Assembly: GCA_008125075.1 (NCBI GenBank)
Contig: VLTH01000002.1
Location: 485,105-549,104, forward strand
DNA: 64,000 bases
Direction of reading: 5' to 3'
DNA from: Acetivibrio alkalicellulosi
GTDB lineage: Bacteria; Bacillota; Clostridia; Acetivibrionales; Acetivibrionaceae
Made by a program: the position numbers and the translations under genes. The notes beneath the pieces are model-generated. The model worked only from the letters and a program-made list of their open reading frames with translations. It was not told the DNA's origin and ran no database searches. Positions 44,507 to 52,700 of the stretch are shown piece by piece. Each line of letters begins with the position of its first letter. Position 1 is the stretch's first letter.

Positions 44507-47172
44507 AAACAAAAATTTTATTATTTATTGCAATGATTGCAGTTTCATTAATATTTCAAAGGATGCCCAGTGGAAATTTTGATAAGTCAGTGAAAGTTAT
44601 GTTGAATGGCGGAGAAATAACTCTTAGTATTAATCCACATATAGAAAAAGACAGTATCTTGTTACCTATGAGAGAATTGTTTGAATTATTTGGATTTGAA
44701 GTGTTATGGGATGAAGTTAACCGGACTGCTAAAGCATTAAAAGATGCTACTACTATACAGATTAAACCAAAAAGCAGTATTATAAAAATAATGGAGTTAG
44801 ATATAGAAATATCAGTTCCTGCAATTATAATAAATGATAGGATGATGGTTCCTATTGAGGTTATAGAATCCGGTATTAATATTAATGTACAGTGGATAGA
44901 AAGTGAAAAAACTTTATATATCTTTGGACATAACTATTATGATGTTTTAATTTTTGGAGATGACAATTTATTTGTATCTGGAAATAACATTTTAGCAAAT
45001 ATATCTCCTAGATATGACGTTGAAAAGGTAGATAGCATTATTGGCGATGCTGATAACTTATTGGTTGGTAAAAACTATAATGGTGCTATAAAAAGGTATG
45101 AAAAAATCTTACGGCACATTTCAGTTGAAGATAATCCTAAGGAATATATACATATAATGGTGAATATGGGTAATGCATACGTAGAAATGTCTAGGTTGAT
45201 TGACTTCGAAGAAAATGCTATGAGAGCAGTATCTATATATCAGTTGGCTTTAAAATCAAGTTCTATAGATAATTACCCTTTAAAAAAAGCTCAGGCACAT
45301 ATGGGAATGGGATATGCTCATTTAGTTTTAGCATCAAAAACAAGGGATGTTAAGAAAAATGTTGATATAGCGGTAGAATTGTTTGAAGAATCATTGAGCG
45401 TTTTTGATCAAGTAGAAAATGAGTATAATTATGCATATATTAAGATGTTAAATGGATATGCATATCAGTTGTTATTTATCAATATAAATAGAGAAAACTA
45501 TATTGATAAAATATTGAAATCTTTTGAAGAAGCATTGAATGTTTTTACAACAGATAAATATCCTAATGAGTATAAATGTTTAGTGAATTTAAAAGGTTTA
45601 ACATACATAATGTCTTTTCAGACAACTGGTAATTCTGAACATTTAAAAATGGCTTACGAAATATTTAATAGTTTATTAAAACTAGATAAAATAAAAGAAT
45701 ACTCTTTTGCTTATGCAGATATACAAATAGCATTGAGCAAAATATACTTGTATTTAACAAGTCAGGATTTTCAAGAGGAGTATTATAATAAAGCTATAAA
45801 TTTGCTCAAAGAAGCGCTAGAAGTATATTCAATTGAAAAGAATCCATGGGAATATGGAAGTTGTCAAGTTAGCTTAGGAACTGTTTATATGAAGAAGGCA
45901 TATTTTTTTAATCCCTTAAAAAATATAGACATGTCTCTAGAAGCATTTTCTAATGCATCCAAAGTGTTTAATATAAGAGAAAATCCGGTTACGTATGCTG
46001 TGTTGCAAAAATATACAGGGGATGCATATGCTGTAAAAGCAGGATATACAAATTACGATAACGATTACAATAGTTCTATACAAGCATTTGAAAATGCTCT
46101 TAAAATTTTGACATTAGACAAGTATCCTAGTTTATACGCTGAAGCTAATGCAGAATTAGGTAAAATATACAATATAATAGGTCTCTCATCAAATAAGGAT
46201 TATAATAACCAAAAGGCAATAATGTGTTTTAATGAAGCTTTAAAAGTATATAAAATTGATACTGATCCAGCATTTTATGGGTATATTCAGGGAATGCTCG
46301 CAATTTCCTTTGGGGAATTGTCAAAAGTTAGAGATACTAAAGAGAATATACTTAAATCCATAGATAGCTCCAACAAGGCACTGGAAATATTTGACACAGA
46401 TAACATTCCATATCTTTACGCTACAACTCAAATTAATCTTGGAATTGTATATTCTTATCTTGCAAAAATTGAAGATACGAGAGATAATATAGAGAAAAGT
46501 ATAGAAGCTTTAAATGAAGGACTTGGGTTTTTTAGTTTGGAGAATTCGACTTCAATGTATAGAACAATTATGCTTGCTATGTCAGAATCCTATCTTATAT
46601 TGTCAAGTGTTTACGAAAAGGAGCAAAATTTAAATAATGCCTTAAGTATATGTTTTGAAGTATTTGAAATGATGGGAAGTAGAGATTCATCTTTAGCATA
46701 TGCTAGATTACAGAGCATTATGTCACAAGTATATTTATCTATGGCTGATAATGGTAAGTCTCATGAGTACTATCAAAATTCAATTGATTCAATTAATGAA
46801 GCAATTAGAGTATTTGAAGAAAAAAACAGCAGCAGTAATCAATGGGAATCAAAAGTTAAATTAGCTAATATTTATCATAGTCTGTATAATGCAAATAATG
46901 AACATAACAATTTACTTAAGGCACTTAAAATATATGAAGAAGCGTTAGATTATTTTGACAAGGAAAGCAGTCCTAATATGTATGGCAAAATAATGGGTTA
47001 TTTAGGTGATGCTTATGTCAGTCTTTCAAAAATTAAAAATAATAAAGAAAACATAGATAAGGCAATGGATTACTATGCCAAGGCTCTAAGTATTTACACA
47101 GATGATAATAATCAATTAATTCATCAGGAAATAAAAGATAAGATTACTAGAGCAAAAAAGCTTAAAAAATAA
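44503..47172 (+). CDS. Exported copper-amine-oxidase-N / long TPR protein
   Basis: 889 aa. Signal peptide MKTKILLFIAMIAVSLIFQ, then a copper amine oxidase N-type domain (about 25-150, LLPMRELFELFGFEVLWDEV), the motif FGDDNLFVSGNNILANI, then about 14 TPR-like units of 40-55 residues. These have the pattern NP..YA..Q..LG..Y..L....N..KSI..F..AL.VY, the type often met with CHAT proteases, but no CHAT domain is present. The protein likely forms an extracellular superhelical scaffold. GGGAGG precedes the ATG, and translation is coupled to the gene before. Confidence 0.78.
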   Translation: MKTKILLFIAMIAVSLIFQRMPSGNFDKSVKVMLNGGEITLSINPHIEKDSILLPMRELFELFGFEVLWDEVNRTAKALKDATTIQIKPKSSIIKIMELDIEISVPAIIINDRMMVPIEVIESGININVQWIESEKTLYIFGHNYYDVLIFGDDNLFVSGNNILANISPRYDVEKVDSIIGDADNLLVGKNYNGAIKRYEKILRHISVEDNPKEYIHIMVNMGNAYVEMSRLIDFEENAMRAVSIYQLALKSSSIDNYPLKKAQAHMGMGYAHLVLASKTRDVKKNVDIAVELFEESLSVFDQVENEYNYAYIKMLNGYAYQLLFININRENYIDKILKSFEEALNVFTTDKYPNEYKCLVNLKGLTYIMSFQTTGNSEHLKMAYEIFNSLLKLDKIKEYSFAYADIQIALSKIYLYLTSQDFQEEYYNKAINLLKEALEVYSIEKNPWEYGSCQVSLGTVYMKKAYFFNPLKNIDMSLEAFSNASKVFNIRENPVTYAVLQKYTGDAYAVKAGYTNYDNDYNSSIQAFENALKILTLDKYPSLYAEANAELGKIYNIIGLSSNKDYNNQKAIMCFNEALKVYKIDTDPAFYGYIQGMLAISFGELSKVRDTKENILKSIDSSNKALEIFDTDNIPYLYATTQINLGIVYSYLAKIEDTRDNIEKSIEALNEGLGFFSLENSTSMYRTIMLAMSESYLILSSVYEKEQNLNNALSICFEVFEMMGSRDSSLAYARLQSIMSQVYLSMADNGKSHEYYQNSIDSINEAIRVFEEKNSSSNQWESKVKLANIYHSLYNANNEHNNLLKALKIYEEALDYFDKESSPNMYGKIMGYLGDAYVSLSKIKNNKENIDKAMDYYAKALSIYTDDNNQLIHQEIKDKITRAKKLKK

Positions 47173-47186
47173 AATATGACTAGTGA

Positions 47187-47222
47187 AATGCCTGGTGTTG
47201 ACAAAGATGAACATCAGGCATT
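47187..47222. terminator. Hairpin after the TPR operon
   Basis: AATGCCTGGTGTT and AACATCAGGCATT pair with one wobble around a 10-base loop, 14 bases after the stop. The T-run is poor. It lies between convergent operons. Confidence 0.55.
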
Positions 47223-47278
47223 AGGGTGAAAGGTACCTACTTAATAGAAGATGGAGAGTTATTATTAACAATGAGAAC

Positions 47279-48916
47279 TTACTTATTGTATAAATGAATT
47301 ATATAATTATACAAATCATTTATGCAATTTTTGTTATATAAATCAAAAGACTTAATATCTTTATTAATGGGAATATTATTGTTTTTCATTGTAAAAGGTG
47401 TTAGTAGTATAATATGGCAGTCTGTTTTTTTTAATAAGCAAATATACTCATCTACTATGCTGTTATGTTCAAAAGCAATAATAATATCAATGTCAGTATC
47501 AAAAAGTTTACTTTTATATTCAAGAATACTAGCACTTTTATTTACAGCGTCAATTCCATAAAGCAATATATCAGGTGTATATAGACCACATATTGCTTTT
47601 AGGCCAGCAGGATCGTATTCTGAAAGAATTGAATCATTAAATAGGGGAGCATAAATAAATTCATACAGAATGCCAAGGCAAGTTTCAGTGGCACATATTG
47701 GGTTATATTCATCTTTAAAAAAACATTTATTGAGCCCTTTCATTACACCTAAAAGATAGTTGCCTGTAAAATCATTAATTGTAACTAATGGAACATCAAC
47801 TTTTTTTAACATTGGATTATTTAAATAGTTAAAAACTGAAGGGTGCCAGATTTTTAGTTTCTCATTTGATAGTTTAACATCAATTTTATTAGATAAATCC
47901 TTGTCGTCTAAATAGACTATGTTTTTACTGCTATCAATAATTGCTTGAAGTATGTTATCGCTAGAACAATCAGAGTGATTTGAGGCAAGTTTGCTTCCAA
48001 TTATAATAACAGTGTCATATTGATCTATGTTTGATGACAAATGATCTTTAACACATTTTGCCGCATCACAAAAGCAATTGGCAGTAAAATTAATTACTTT
48101 AGCTATATTAAAAAAATACTCTGTATTAAGATAATTCATATTGGTAAAGTTGATGTTGAAAATAATAACATTTTCTACCCAATCAATAGTTTTATATAGA
48201 TACGGAAATTGTGTTTTTTCACTTTTATTCAAAGCATTCTCCATCATTTTATGCTTCACTTTTTCAACTGAAAGTTTAGGATTATTTTTTAAAATATTAT
48301 ATACTTTTGCAGTAATAAATGGAGTAGCATAACTATTACAAGCTTCAGTGTAAAAAGACTCTCCATTTATCTGCTTAAGTTCAAAAGTACTTGAAGTTGT
48401 AATTTCAATACCATCATTTGGGTGATAATTATATATATACTCACCTTCTCTTACTTTTCCGGCTTTAACACCTATCACACTTGAAAAATATGATGGGTAA
48501 GTAATAATACTTTGATTACTACAAGCAGAAACTAATATAATTCCCTTGTTCGAAGCTTTTTTAATTATTGTTCTTAATTTAAAACTATCTTTATAATAAA
48601 CAGTTCCTAAGCTTAAGTTAATAATTTTGATACCTGATTCAACACACCAATCTATTGCTTTCACTAACTGATCAGGTACACCTTTTCTTTCATGATTTAA
48701 TATTTTTATACTACTAATAGAAGCATCAGGGGCAAATTTTTTAATAATTCCTGCACATATGCTACCATGATTAGGAGTAGAAGAAATAAAATCATGGTGG
48801 TTAATAATGTTTAATTCAGACGTTATTTCGATTTTGTGTATTAATGTTCCAACGTCAAAAAAGTTTTCGTAAACCCCATCATCTATAACAGCCACATTTA
48901 AATTTGTATAATGCAT
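47279..48916 (-). CDS. Subtilisin-like (S8) protease of the RiPP cluster
   Basis: 545 aa from the ATG that follows AAAAGGAT by 7 bases. The triad is Asp12 in AVIDDGV, His50 in NHGSICAG and Ser195 in CNSYATPF, with the oxyanion Asn134 in SACSNQS. The remaining 300 residues are not recognised; they look alpha/beta (YDTVIIIGSKLASNHSD, VPLVTINDFTGNYLLG). No signal peptide or pro-domain is present, so it should act in the cytoplasm. As the exporter has no C39 peptidase, this enzyme is the likely leader peptidase. It is the last gene of the minus-strand cluster. Confidence 0.8.
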   Translation of the reverse strand: MHYTNLNVAVIDDGVYENFFDVGTLIHKIEITSELNIINHHDFISSTPNHGSICAGIIKKFAPDASISSIKILNHERKGVPDQLVKAIDWCVESGIKIINLSLGTVYYKDSFKLRTIIKKASNKGIILVSACSNQSIITYPSYFSSVIGVKAGKVREGEYIYNYHPNDGIEITTSSTFELKQINGESFYTEACNSYATPFITAKVYNILKNNPKLSVEKVKHKMMENALNKSEKTQFPYLYKTIDWVENVIIFNINFTNMNYLNTEYFFNIAKVINFTANCFCDAAKCVKDHLSSNIDQYDTVIIIGSKLASNHSDCSSDNILQAIIDSSKNIVYLDDKDLSNKIDVKLSNEKLKIWHPSVFNYLNNPMLKKVDVPLVTINDFTGNYLLGVMKGLNKCFFKDEYNPICATETCLGILYEFIYAPLFNDSILSEYDPAGLKAICGLYTPDILLYGIDAVNKSASILEYKSKLFDTDIDIIIAFEHNSIVDEYICLLKKTDCHIILLTPFTMKNNNIPINKDIKSFDLYNKNCINDLYNYIIHLYNK

Positions 48917-48935
48917 AAAGAATATCCTTTTTAAA

Positions 48936-49226
48936 CTAAATATTTGAACAAGCTTTTTGAAGATGAACTTCACGCGAAATAATGCTTATTATATTTTGCA
49001 AGTTATTAAATTCTCCATTGATAATATAGTCAGAAGGTATAGTTATACTAAAAACCTGTTCAATCTCAAAAAACAAATATACAAGATCCCTTGGTTGAAA
49101 GTTTATTTCGTATCCTAAAAGATTTTTGTTCTTTAGCTCTTCCCATTTACACAAATAATCTCTGTTGAATTTTTCCTTTAGTAAGAGCAATATTTTATCA
49201 ATAATGATTTCTTGTTTCATATACAT
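48936..49226 (-). CDS. Acyl-carrier-protein-related peptide maturation protein
   Basis: 96 aa from the ATG after GAGG. The C-terminal half LVYLFFEIEQVFSITIPSDY, then NNLQNIISII, follows the ACP fold. Where ACPs have the DSL motif with the phosphopantetheine Ser, this protein has FQPRDL, so no attachment Ser is visible. It fits what I recall as the TIGR04069 'peptide maturation system acyl carrier-related' family. It sits between the TIGR04066-like gene and the subtilase. Confidence 0.72.
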   Translation of the reverse strand: MYMKQEIIIDKILLLLKEKFNRDYLCKWEELKNKNLLGYEINFQPRDLVYLFFEIEQVFSITIPSDYIINGEFNNLQNIISIISREVHLQKACSNI

Positions 49227-49242
49227 TTTGTTCGCCTCACTT

Positions 49243-50370
49243 TCATATACACTCAGTTTGTCCATATTTAGATAGTAAATCAATAATATATTCTGACATA
49301 TCTTGATTATCTTTTTTATTTAGTATGTTAAATATTTTTTGATTATATTTTTTGTAAGGGGAGATCTTTTTATCAACATAGCTAGAAGGTAAAATTACAT
49401 AATCTGTTTTATTTAAATCCGGTGATTGACTATAATCAAGAACAGAATTTGCTATATTGAAACAATCTGTAGAGCAACCTAACCTATACTTAGCAAACTT
49501 CTCTAATTCAATAAAATACTTTTCAAGATACTCTTGATAATGACAAGAAATAATTGTGGAATCAGGTTTTACAGCCTGTGAAACTTCAAATGCCAAAACA
49601 CCAAACCTGTTTGTTAATGTGTTACTTACAGGCATTATTGCACCTGGTATACCAATAATAATCAAATCAGGTTGCTCAGTCATTTCGATGTTCTTAATGT
49701 AATGGTTAAAAAGGACTATTTTATTGGTTTCTGTTACTTTATTACTATACATAAAATGTGGAAAAGAGTGAAACCCAAGAAATTCACAACATGCTCTACT
49801 TCCAATTTGGCTAATACGATAGCCCATTTTACTAATGTTTTCTCTTAAAGAAAGTTGGATTTCAAATTTATTTGTTTTTTCTCCTATGCCAAGAATGAAT
49901 ACTACAGGGGTATTAATCTCATGAATACACTCATGTTCAAATGGTATATCATAGCATATTACATCCTCCTCAATCATACCATTATATTGAACTTCAACTC
50001 CATTCGTATTACATTTTTGAATTATTAAGTCTAAAACTTTCTTACAAAGTGAAAAATTAATAAGTATATTCTTTTTTAGATCAATAGCCATAAAAATATT
50101 TGGAAGTATTATACTTTCGAAGTCCAAAATATGTTCTGATTCACAAAACAAAACAGTATCGCATTTTTTTAGTGAGTCTTCAAAATTGTAATCTACTATT
50201 ATTCCTAATTCATCTCCGCCATCAGCAAATGCTCCATCTTTTCCTGATAGGCTCCAACCTCTTGGAGAAACAAGAGCAACTATTTCGTGATTATTTAACA
50301 AATCTTTATGTCTTAGTATTGAAGAAAAATTTATATCGTATGGATAAACTAAAGTTTTATACTTATTCAT
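49243..50370 (-). CDS. Peptide maturation system protein (TIGR04066-like)
   Basis: 375 aa from the ATG after GGAGG, overlapping the end of the radical SAM gene by 8 bases. The N-terminus KYKTLVYPYDINFSSILRHK, the GWSLSGKDGAFADGGDELGI segment and PDLIIIGIPGAIMPVSNTLT suggest two Rossmann-like lobes. I recall this architecture as the TIGR04066 family of clostridial peptide maturation clusters. The chemistry is not known to me. Placement shows it works with the radical SAM enzyme. Confidence 0.7.
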   Translation of the reverse strand: MNKYKTLVYPYDINFSSILRHKDLLNNHEIVALVSPRGWSLSGKDGAFADGGDELGIIVDYNFEDSLKKCDTVLFCESEHILDFESIILPNIFMAIDLKKNILINFSLCKKVLDLIIQKCNTNGVEVQYNGMIEEDVICYDIPFEHECIHEINTPVVFILGIGEKTNKFEIQLSLRENISKMGYRISQIGSRACCEFLGFHSFPHFMYSNKVTETNKIVLFNHYIKNIEMTEQPDLIIIGIPGAIMPVSNTLTNRFGVLAFEVSQAVKPDSTIISCHYQEYLEKYFIELEKFAKYRLGCSTDCFNIANSVLDYSQSPDLNKTDYVILPSSYVDKKISPYKKYNQKIFNILNKKDNQDMSEYIIDLLSKYGQTECI

Positions 50371-51814
50371 TTTGTGCCTCCACAATTTTAAAAATATTTG
50401 AATCTTCAAAGCTGTATCCAAATTCATTTAGCATACAGTAATCCTTTAAATGTTCTTCCAAAGAATATTTAACCACTTTGCAGTTAAATAGTTTTTTTTC
50501 AACCGATAATTTATCTATACCATCTGCTGATACTGCACATAATGTACAAAATTTAAAAGCCCAGCAATCTTTGCAATTTTCAGAAGTTATTTCACCTATA
50601 TTTAACAGAGAACGAATTTTATCATAATCAAATCCTTTATCAATATGACCAATTTGCATAATTTTTGATTTTTCGCTCACTCTTTCACAAGGATAAAAGT
50701 TTCCATTAACATCTATGAACAATCTCTGTGCGCCAGGAATACATGGGCCACTTGGATGTCCTTTATCTGGCATAGAAGATGAAAAGCCTCTTGAATCTAC
50801 TAAGATTTTTCTTAAGTGATCATAATATCTTTCTACTAATTTAGATACACTTTTTTTGTCTAATTTATTCAGTTTCGAGAGGTACAGTTTAAATAATTCA
50901 TATTTTAATTGAGTTTCATGATCTTCATTATTAGTATTTCTTGCTACAGAATGATCATCTGTTATATCTGATACATTTAGGTATAAATCTTTAACAATAT
51001 CATAACTTGTAAAAAAATCATTAATACAACTAAAATCATTATTAGGATCTAATACTGCATTAAACATAACTTTACTTAAAAAATCAGGATAATTATGTTT
51101 TATATTTTCTAAACCATTTTTAATTTTTTCAAAAGATCCGCATCCACTTGACGCAAACTTTCTGTTTTTGTCATGTACTTCCTTAGGTCCGTCTAAACTA
51201 ATTGTAGTTAATACATTATGAGAGTTGAAAAAATTTATAATCTTATCATTTAAAAGAGTACCGTTTGTAGTAACACCAAATGTTAGTCTTTTACCATTTG
51301 ATATTTTTTCTGAGTACAAAATTATATCTTTTATAAGTTCAAATTCTATTAGTGGTTCTCCTCCATAAAAACCAATATGGACACTATCCACATCTCTTGA
51401 GTTATCAAACAAAAACTCTACGCCTTTTTTTGCTAACTCAATGTTCATTCTTGCATCTTGGTGTGTTCTATTTATGTAACTTCCTGAATATGTACAATAC
51501 TCACATCTTAAATTACACTGTTGTGTAACTTGCAAAATAACCATTTTTATTTTACTGCTCATATAGAATTCCAACATATCACTAAGAGGATGAACTACTT
51601 CTTTAACTTTTTTGGAGGATAAAAAACCTCTATCTTTTAGTTCTTTTACTTGTTCACATTCATAGATTTTATAAGATGAATTTAAAGAAAAATTATTTCT
51701 TAGATTTTCAAATACATTTTTTTGAATTTTGATAATGGCATTTGTATTAACATCAAAAATATATTGACCTCTATTTGTCTCAAATAAATGTATTAACGGG
51801 CTGTCTTTATACAT
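50363..51814 (-). CDS. Radical SAM/SPASM maturase of Cys-rich peptide (CcpM-like)
   Basis: 483 aa from the ATG that follows GGAG. An N-terminal recognition-type domain of about 80 residues precedes the radical SAM motif CNLRCEYC (Cys100, Cys104, Cys107). GFYGGEPLIEFELI binds SAM. The SPASM domain follows from about residue 355: CIPGAQRLFIDVNGNFYPCE, CKDCWAFKFCTLC and a final Cys in FNCKVV, enough for two more iron-sulfur clusters. The type makes thioether or other crosslinks in Cys-containing precursors. It lies downstream of the two precursors. Confidence 0.88.
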   Translation of the reverse strand: MYKDSPLIHLFETNRGQYIFDVNTNAIIKIQKNVFENLRNNFSLNSSYKIYECEQVKELKDRGFLSSKKVKEVVHPLSDMLEFYMSSKIKMVILQVTQQCNLRCEYCTYSGSYINRTHQDARMNIELAKKGVEFLFDNSRDVDSVHIGFYGGEPLIEFELIKDIILYSEKISNGKRLTFGVTTNGTLLNDKIINFFNSHNVLTTISLDGPKEVHDKNRKFASSGCGSFEKIKNGLENIKHNYPDFLSKVMFNAVLDPNNDFSCINDFFTSYDIVKDLYLNVSDITDDHSVARNTNNEDHETQLKYELFKLYLSKLNKLDKKSVSKLVERYYDHLRKILVDSRGFSSSMPDKGHPSGPCIPGAQRLFIDVNGNFYPCERVSEKSKIMQIGHIDKGFDYDKIRSLLNIGEITSENCKDCWAFKFCTLCAVSADGIDKLSVEKKLFNCKVVKYSLEEHLKDYCMLNEFGYSFEDSNIFKIVEAQNE

Positions 51815-51859
51815 TTTGATCTCCAATCTTATATAATAATTTTTATGGATAATTTATTT

Positions 51860-51895
51860 GAAGTTGGTATAATCCATATGGATTATACCAACTTC
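51860..51895. other. Perfect 36-bp palindrome between precursor and maturase genes
   Basis: GAAGTTGGTATAATCCAT is exactly complementary to the next 18 bases. On the minus strand (the operon direction) no U-tract follows; on the plus strand TTTATT follows. Half of it is repeated at about 52273-52287 after the precursor remnant. It may be a partial terminator or processing site giving more precursor mRNA than enzyme mRNA. Confidence 0.65.
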
Positions 51896-51910
51896 TTTAT
51901 TAAAATACTA

Positions 51911-52081
51911 CTATGCCTGCATTATAATAGGTTGCCATTGCCTAGTACCTTGAAATACTTGTACATTTGCAACTGAACTATTTCCACATGTGCAAGGGCA
52001 CCAAGTCCAACATCCACTACCCATATAATACGCTTCTACAGTATGTTTTGTTTCCTTTATATTTTTACCTAGTTTTTTCAT
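51911..52081 (-). CDS. RiPP precursor peptide 1 (CLI_3235-class)
   Basis: 56 aa. The leader is MKKLGKNIKETKHTVEAY; the core is YMGSGCWTWCPCTCGNSSVA, then NVQVFQGTR and the tail QWQPIIMQA. Cys are at 24, 28, 30 and 32. The ATG follows GGAGGTG by 6 bases. The leader with KLGKxI...TVEAY is what I know from the CLI_3235 family of clostridial peptide precursors. It is 38 residues shared in part with precursor 2. It lies directly before the maturase. Confidence 0.88.
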   Translation of the reverse strand: MKKLGKNIKETKHTVEAYYMGSGCWTWCPCTCGNSSVANVQVFQGTRQWQPIIMQA

Positions 52082-52210
52082 ATTTTCACCTCCTTTTTTA
52101 TAAAACTACTACAGCATAAGAAGTTTGCGCATACCTCAGGATATGTAGCATATTTTTTTATTTGAATTCTTTCAACCCCTCGAGGATAGTTGAAGGAATC
52201 AAATGCTAAA

Positions 52211-52270
52211 TTAACAATTACAAGCTTTATTTCAATATTATCACTAAAGCTATCAATCAATTATCTATAT
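52211..52270 (-). pseudogene. Stray 3' end of the ABC exporter gene
   Basis: The bases match the last 60 of the exporter gene (about 52701-52760), including IDSFSDNIE and the stop region GCTTGTAATTGTTAA, but with small deletions that shift the frame. The homology continues downstream through the precursor 1 leader. It marks a tandem duplication and is not a gene. Confidence 0.8.
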
Positions 52271-52286
52271 AATACCAACTTCTTTA

Positions 52287-52347
52287 TTAAATCAATATGA
52301 AAGGTTGCCATTGCCTAGCACTTTGAAATACTTGTACATTTGCAACT
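52287..52347 (-). pseudogene. Remnant C-terminus of a third precursor
   Basis: Reads VANVQVFQSARQWQPFILI and stop, like the end of precursor 1, but has no leader and no Cys core. A 25-base stretch is identical to precursor 2 at 52440-52464. Half of the 36-bp palindrome follows it. It is probably the original 3' end of precursor 2, cut off by the insertion at 52348-52439. Confidence 0.75.
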
Positions 52348-52439
52348 TGTAGTGTAACCCCCTAAAGTCTAGATGATAACATTTTTTAAGAAAATTACTA
52401 GATATTTTTTAAGACTATATTATTAGCGTTACGTGTACC
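52348..52439. mobile_element. 92-bp insertion with an IS-like end
   Basis: It begins TGTAGTGTAACCCCCTAAAG then TCTAGATGATAAC, which resembles the terminal repeat of IS3/IS150-type elements (TGTA.TG.ACCCC..AAGT.TAGA). The other side ends GCGTTACGTGTACC and shows no clear matching repeat. A 25-base direct repeat flanks it on both sides. No transposase is present, so it is at most a relic. Confidence 0.5.
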
Positions 52440-52574
52440 TTGAAATACTTGTACATTTGCAACTGAACTATTTCCACATGTACAAGAGGGGCACCAAGGT
52501 ATACACGAATAAAGAATAGAATAAGCTTCTACAGTATGTTTTGTTTTTTTTATATTTTTGCCTAATTTCTTCAT
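52398..52574 (-). CDS. RiPP precursor peptide 2 (CLI_3235-class)
   Basis: 58 aa. Leader MKKLGKNIKKTKHTVEAY, then SILYSCIPWCPS, CTCGNSSVANVQVFQGTR and a tail NANNIVLKNI that differs wholly from precursor 1. Cys are at 24, 28, 31 and 33. AAGGAGATG precedes the ATG. The tail is coded by the 92-bp insertion, not by the sequence that ends precursor 1. It is the first precursor after the exporter gene. Confidence 0.86.
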   Translation of the reverse strand: MKKLGKNIKKTKHTVEAYSILYSCIPWCPSCTCGNSSVANVQVFQGTRNANNIVLKNI

Positions 52575-52700
52575 ATTTTCATCTCCTTTTTTTAAACTAC
52601 TACATCATAAGAAGTTTGTGCATATCTCAGAATATGTAGTGTATTTTTTATTTAAACTCTTTCAACCCCTTAAGGATAATTGAAGGAATCAAATACCAAA

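Noticed and set aside
42866-47172. Reading the copper-amine-oxidase-like domains as enzymes
   Set aside because: Only the N-terminal stalk-type domain is present; no topaquinone Tyr or copper-site domain is seen.
52078-52260. Open frame of 60 codons on the minus strand, beginning MIDSFSDNIE
   Set aside because: It is the frame-shifted copy of the exporter gene's 3' end plus spacer, overlaps the start of precursor 1 and has no ribosome site of its own.
52348-52439. Complete insertion sequence
   Set aside because: No transposase, only one plausible IS-like end and just 92 bases; at most a relic.
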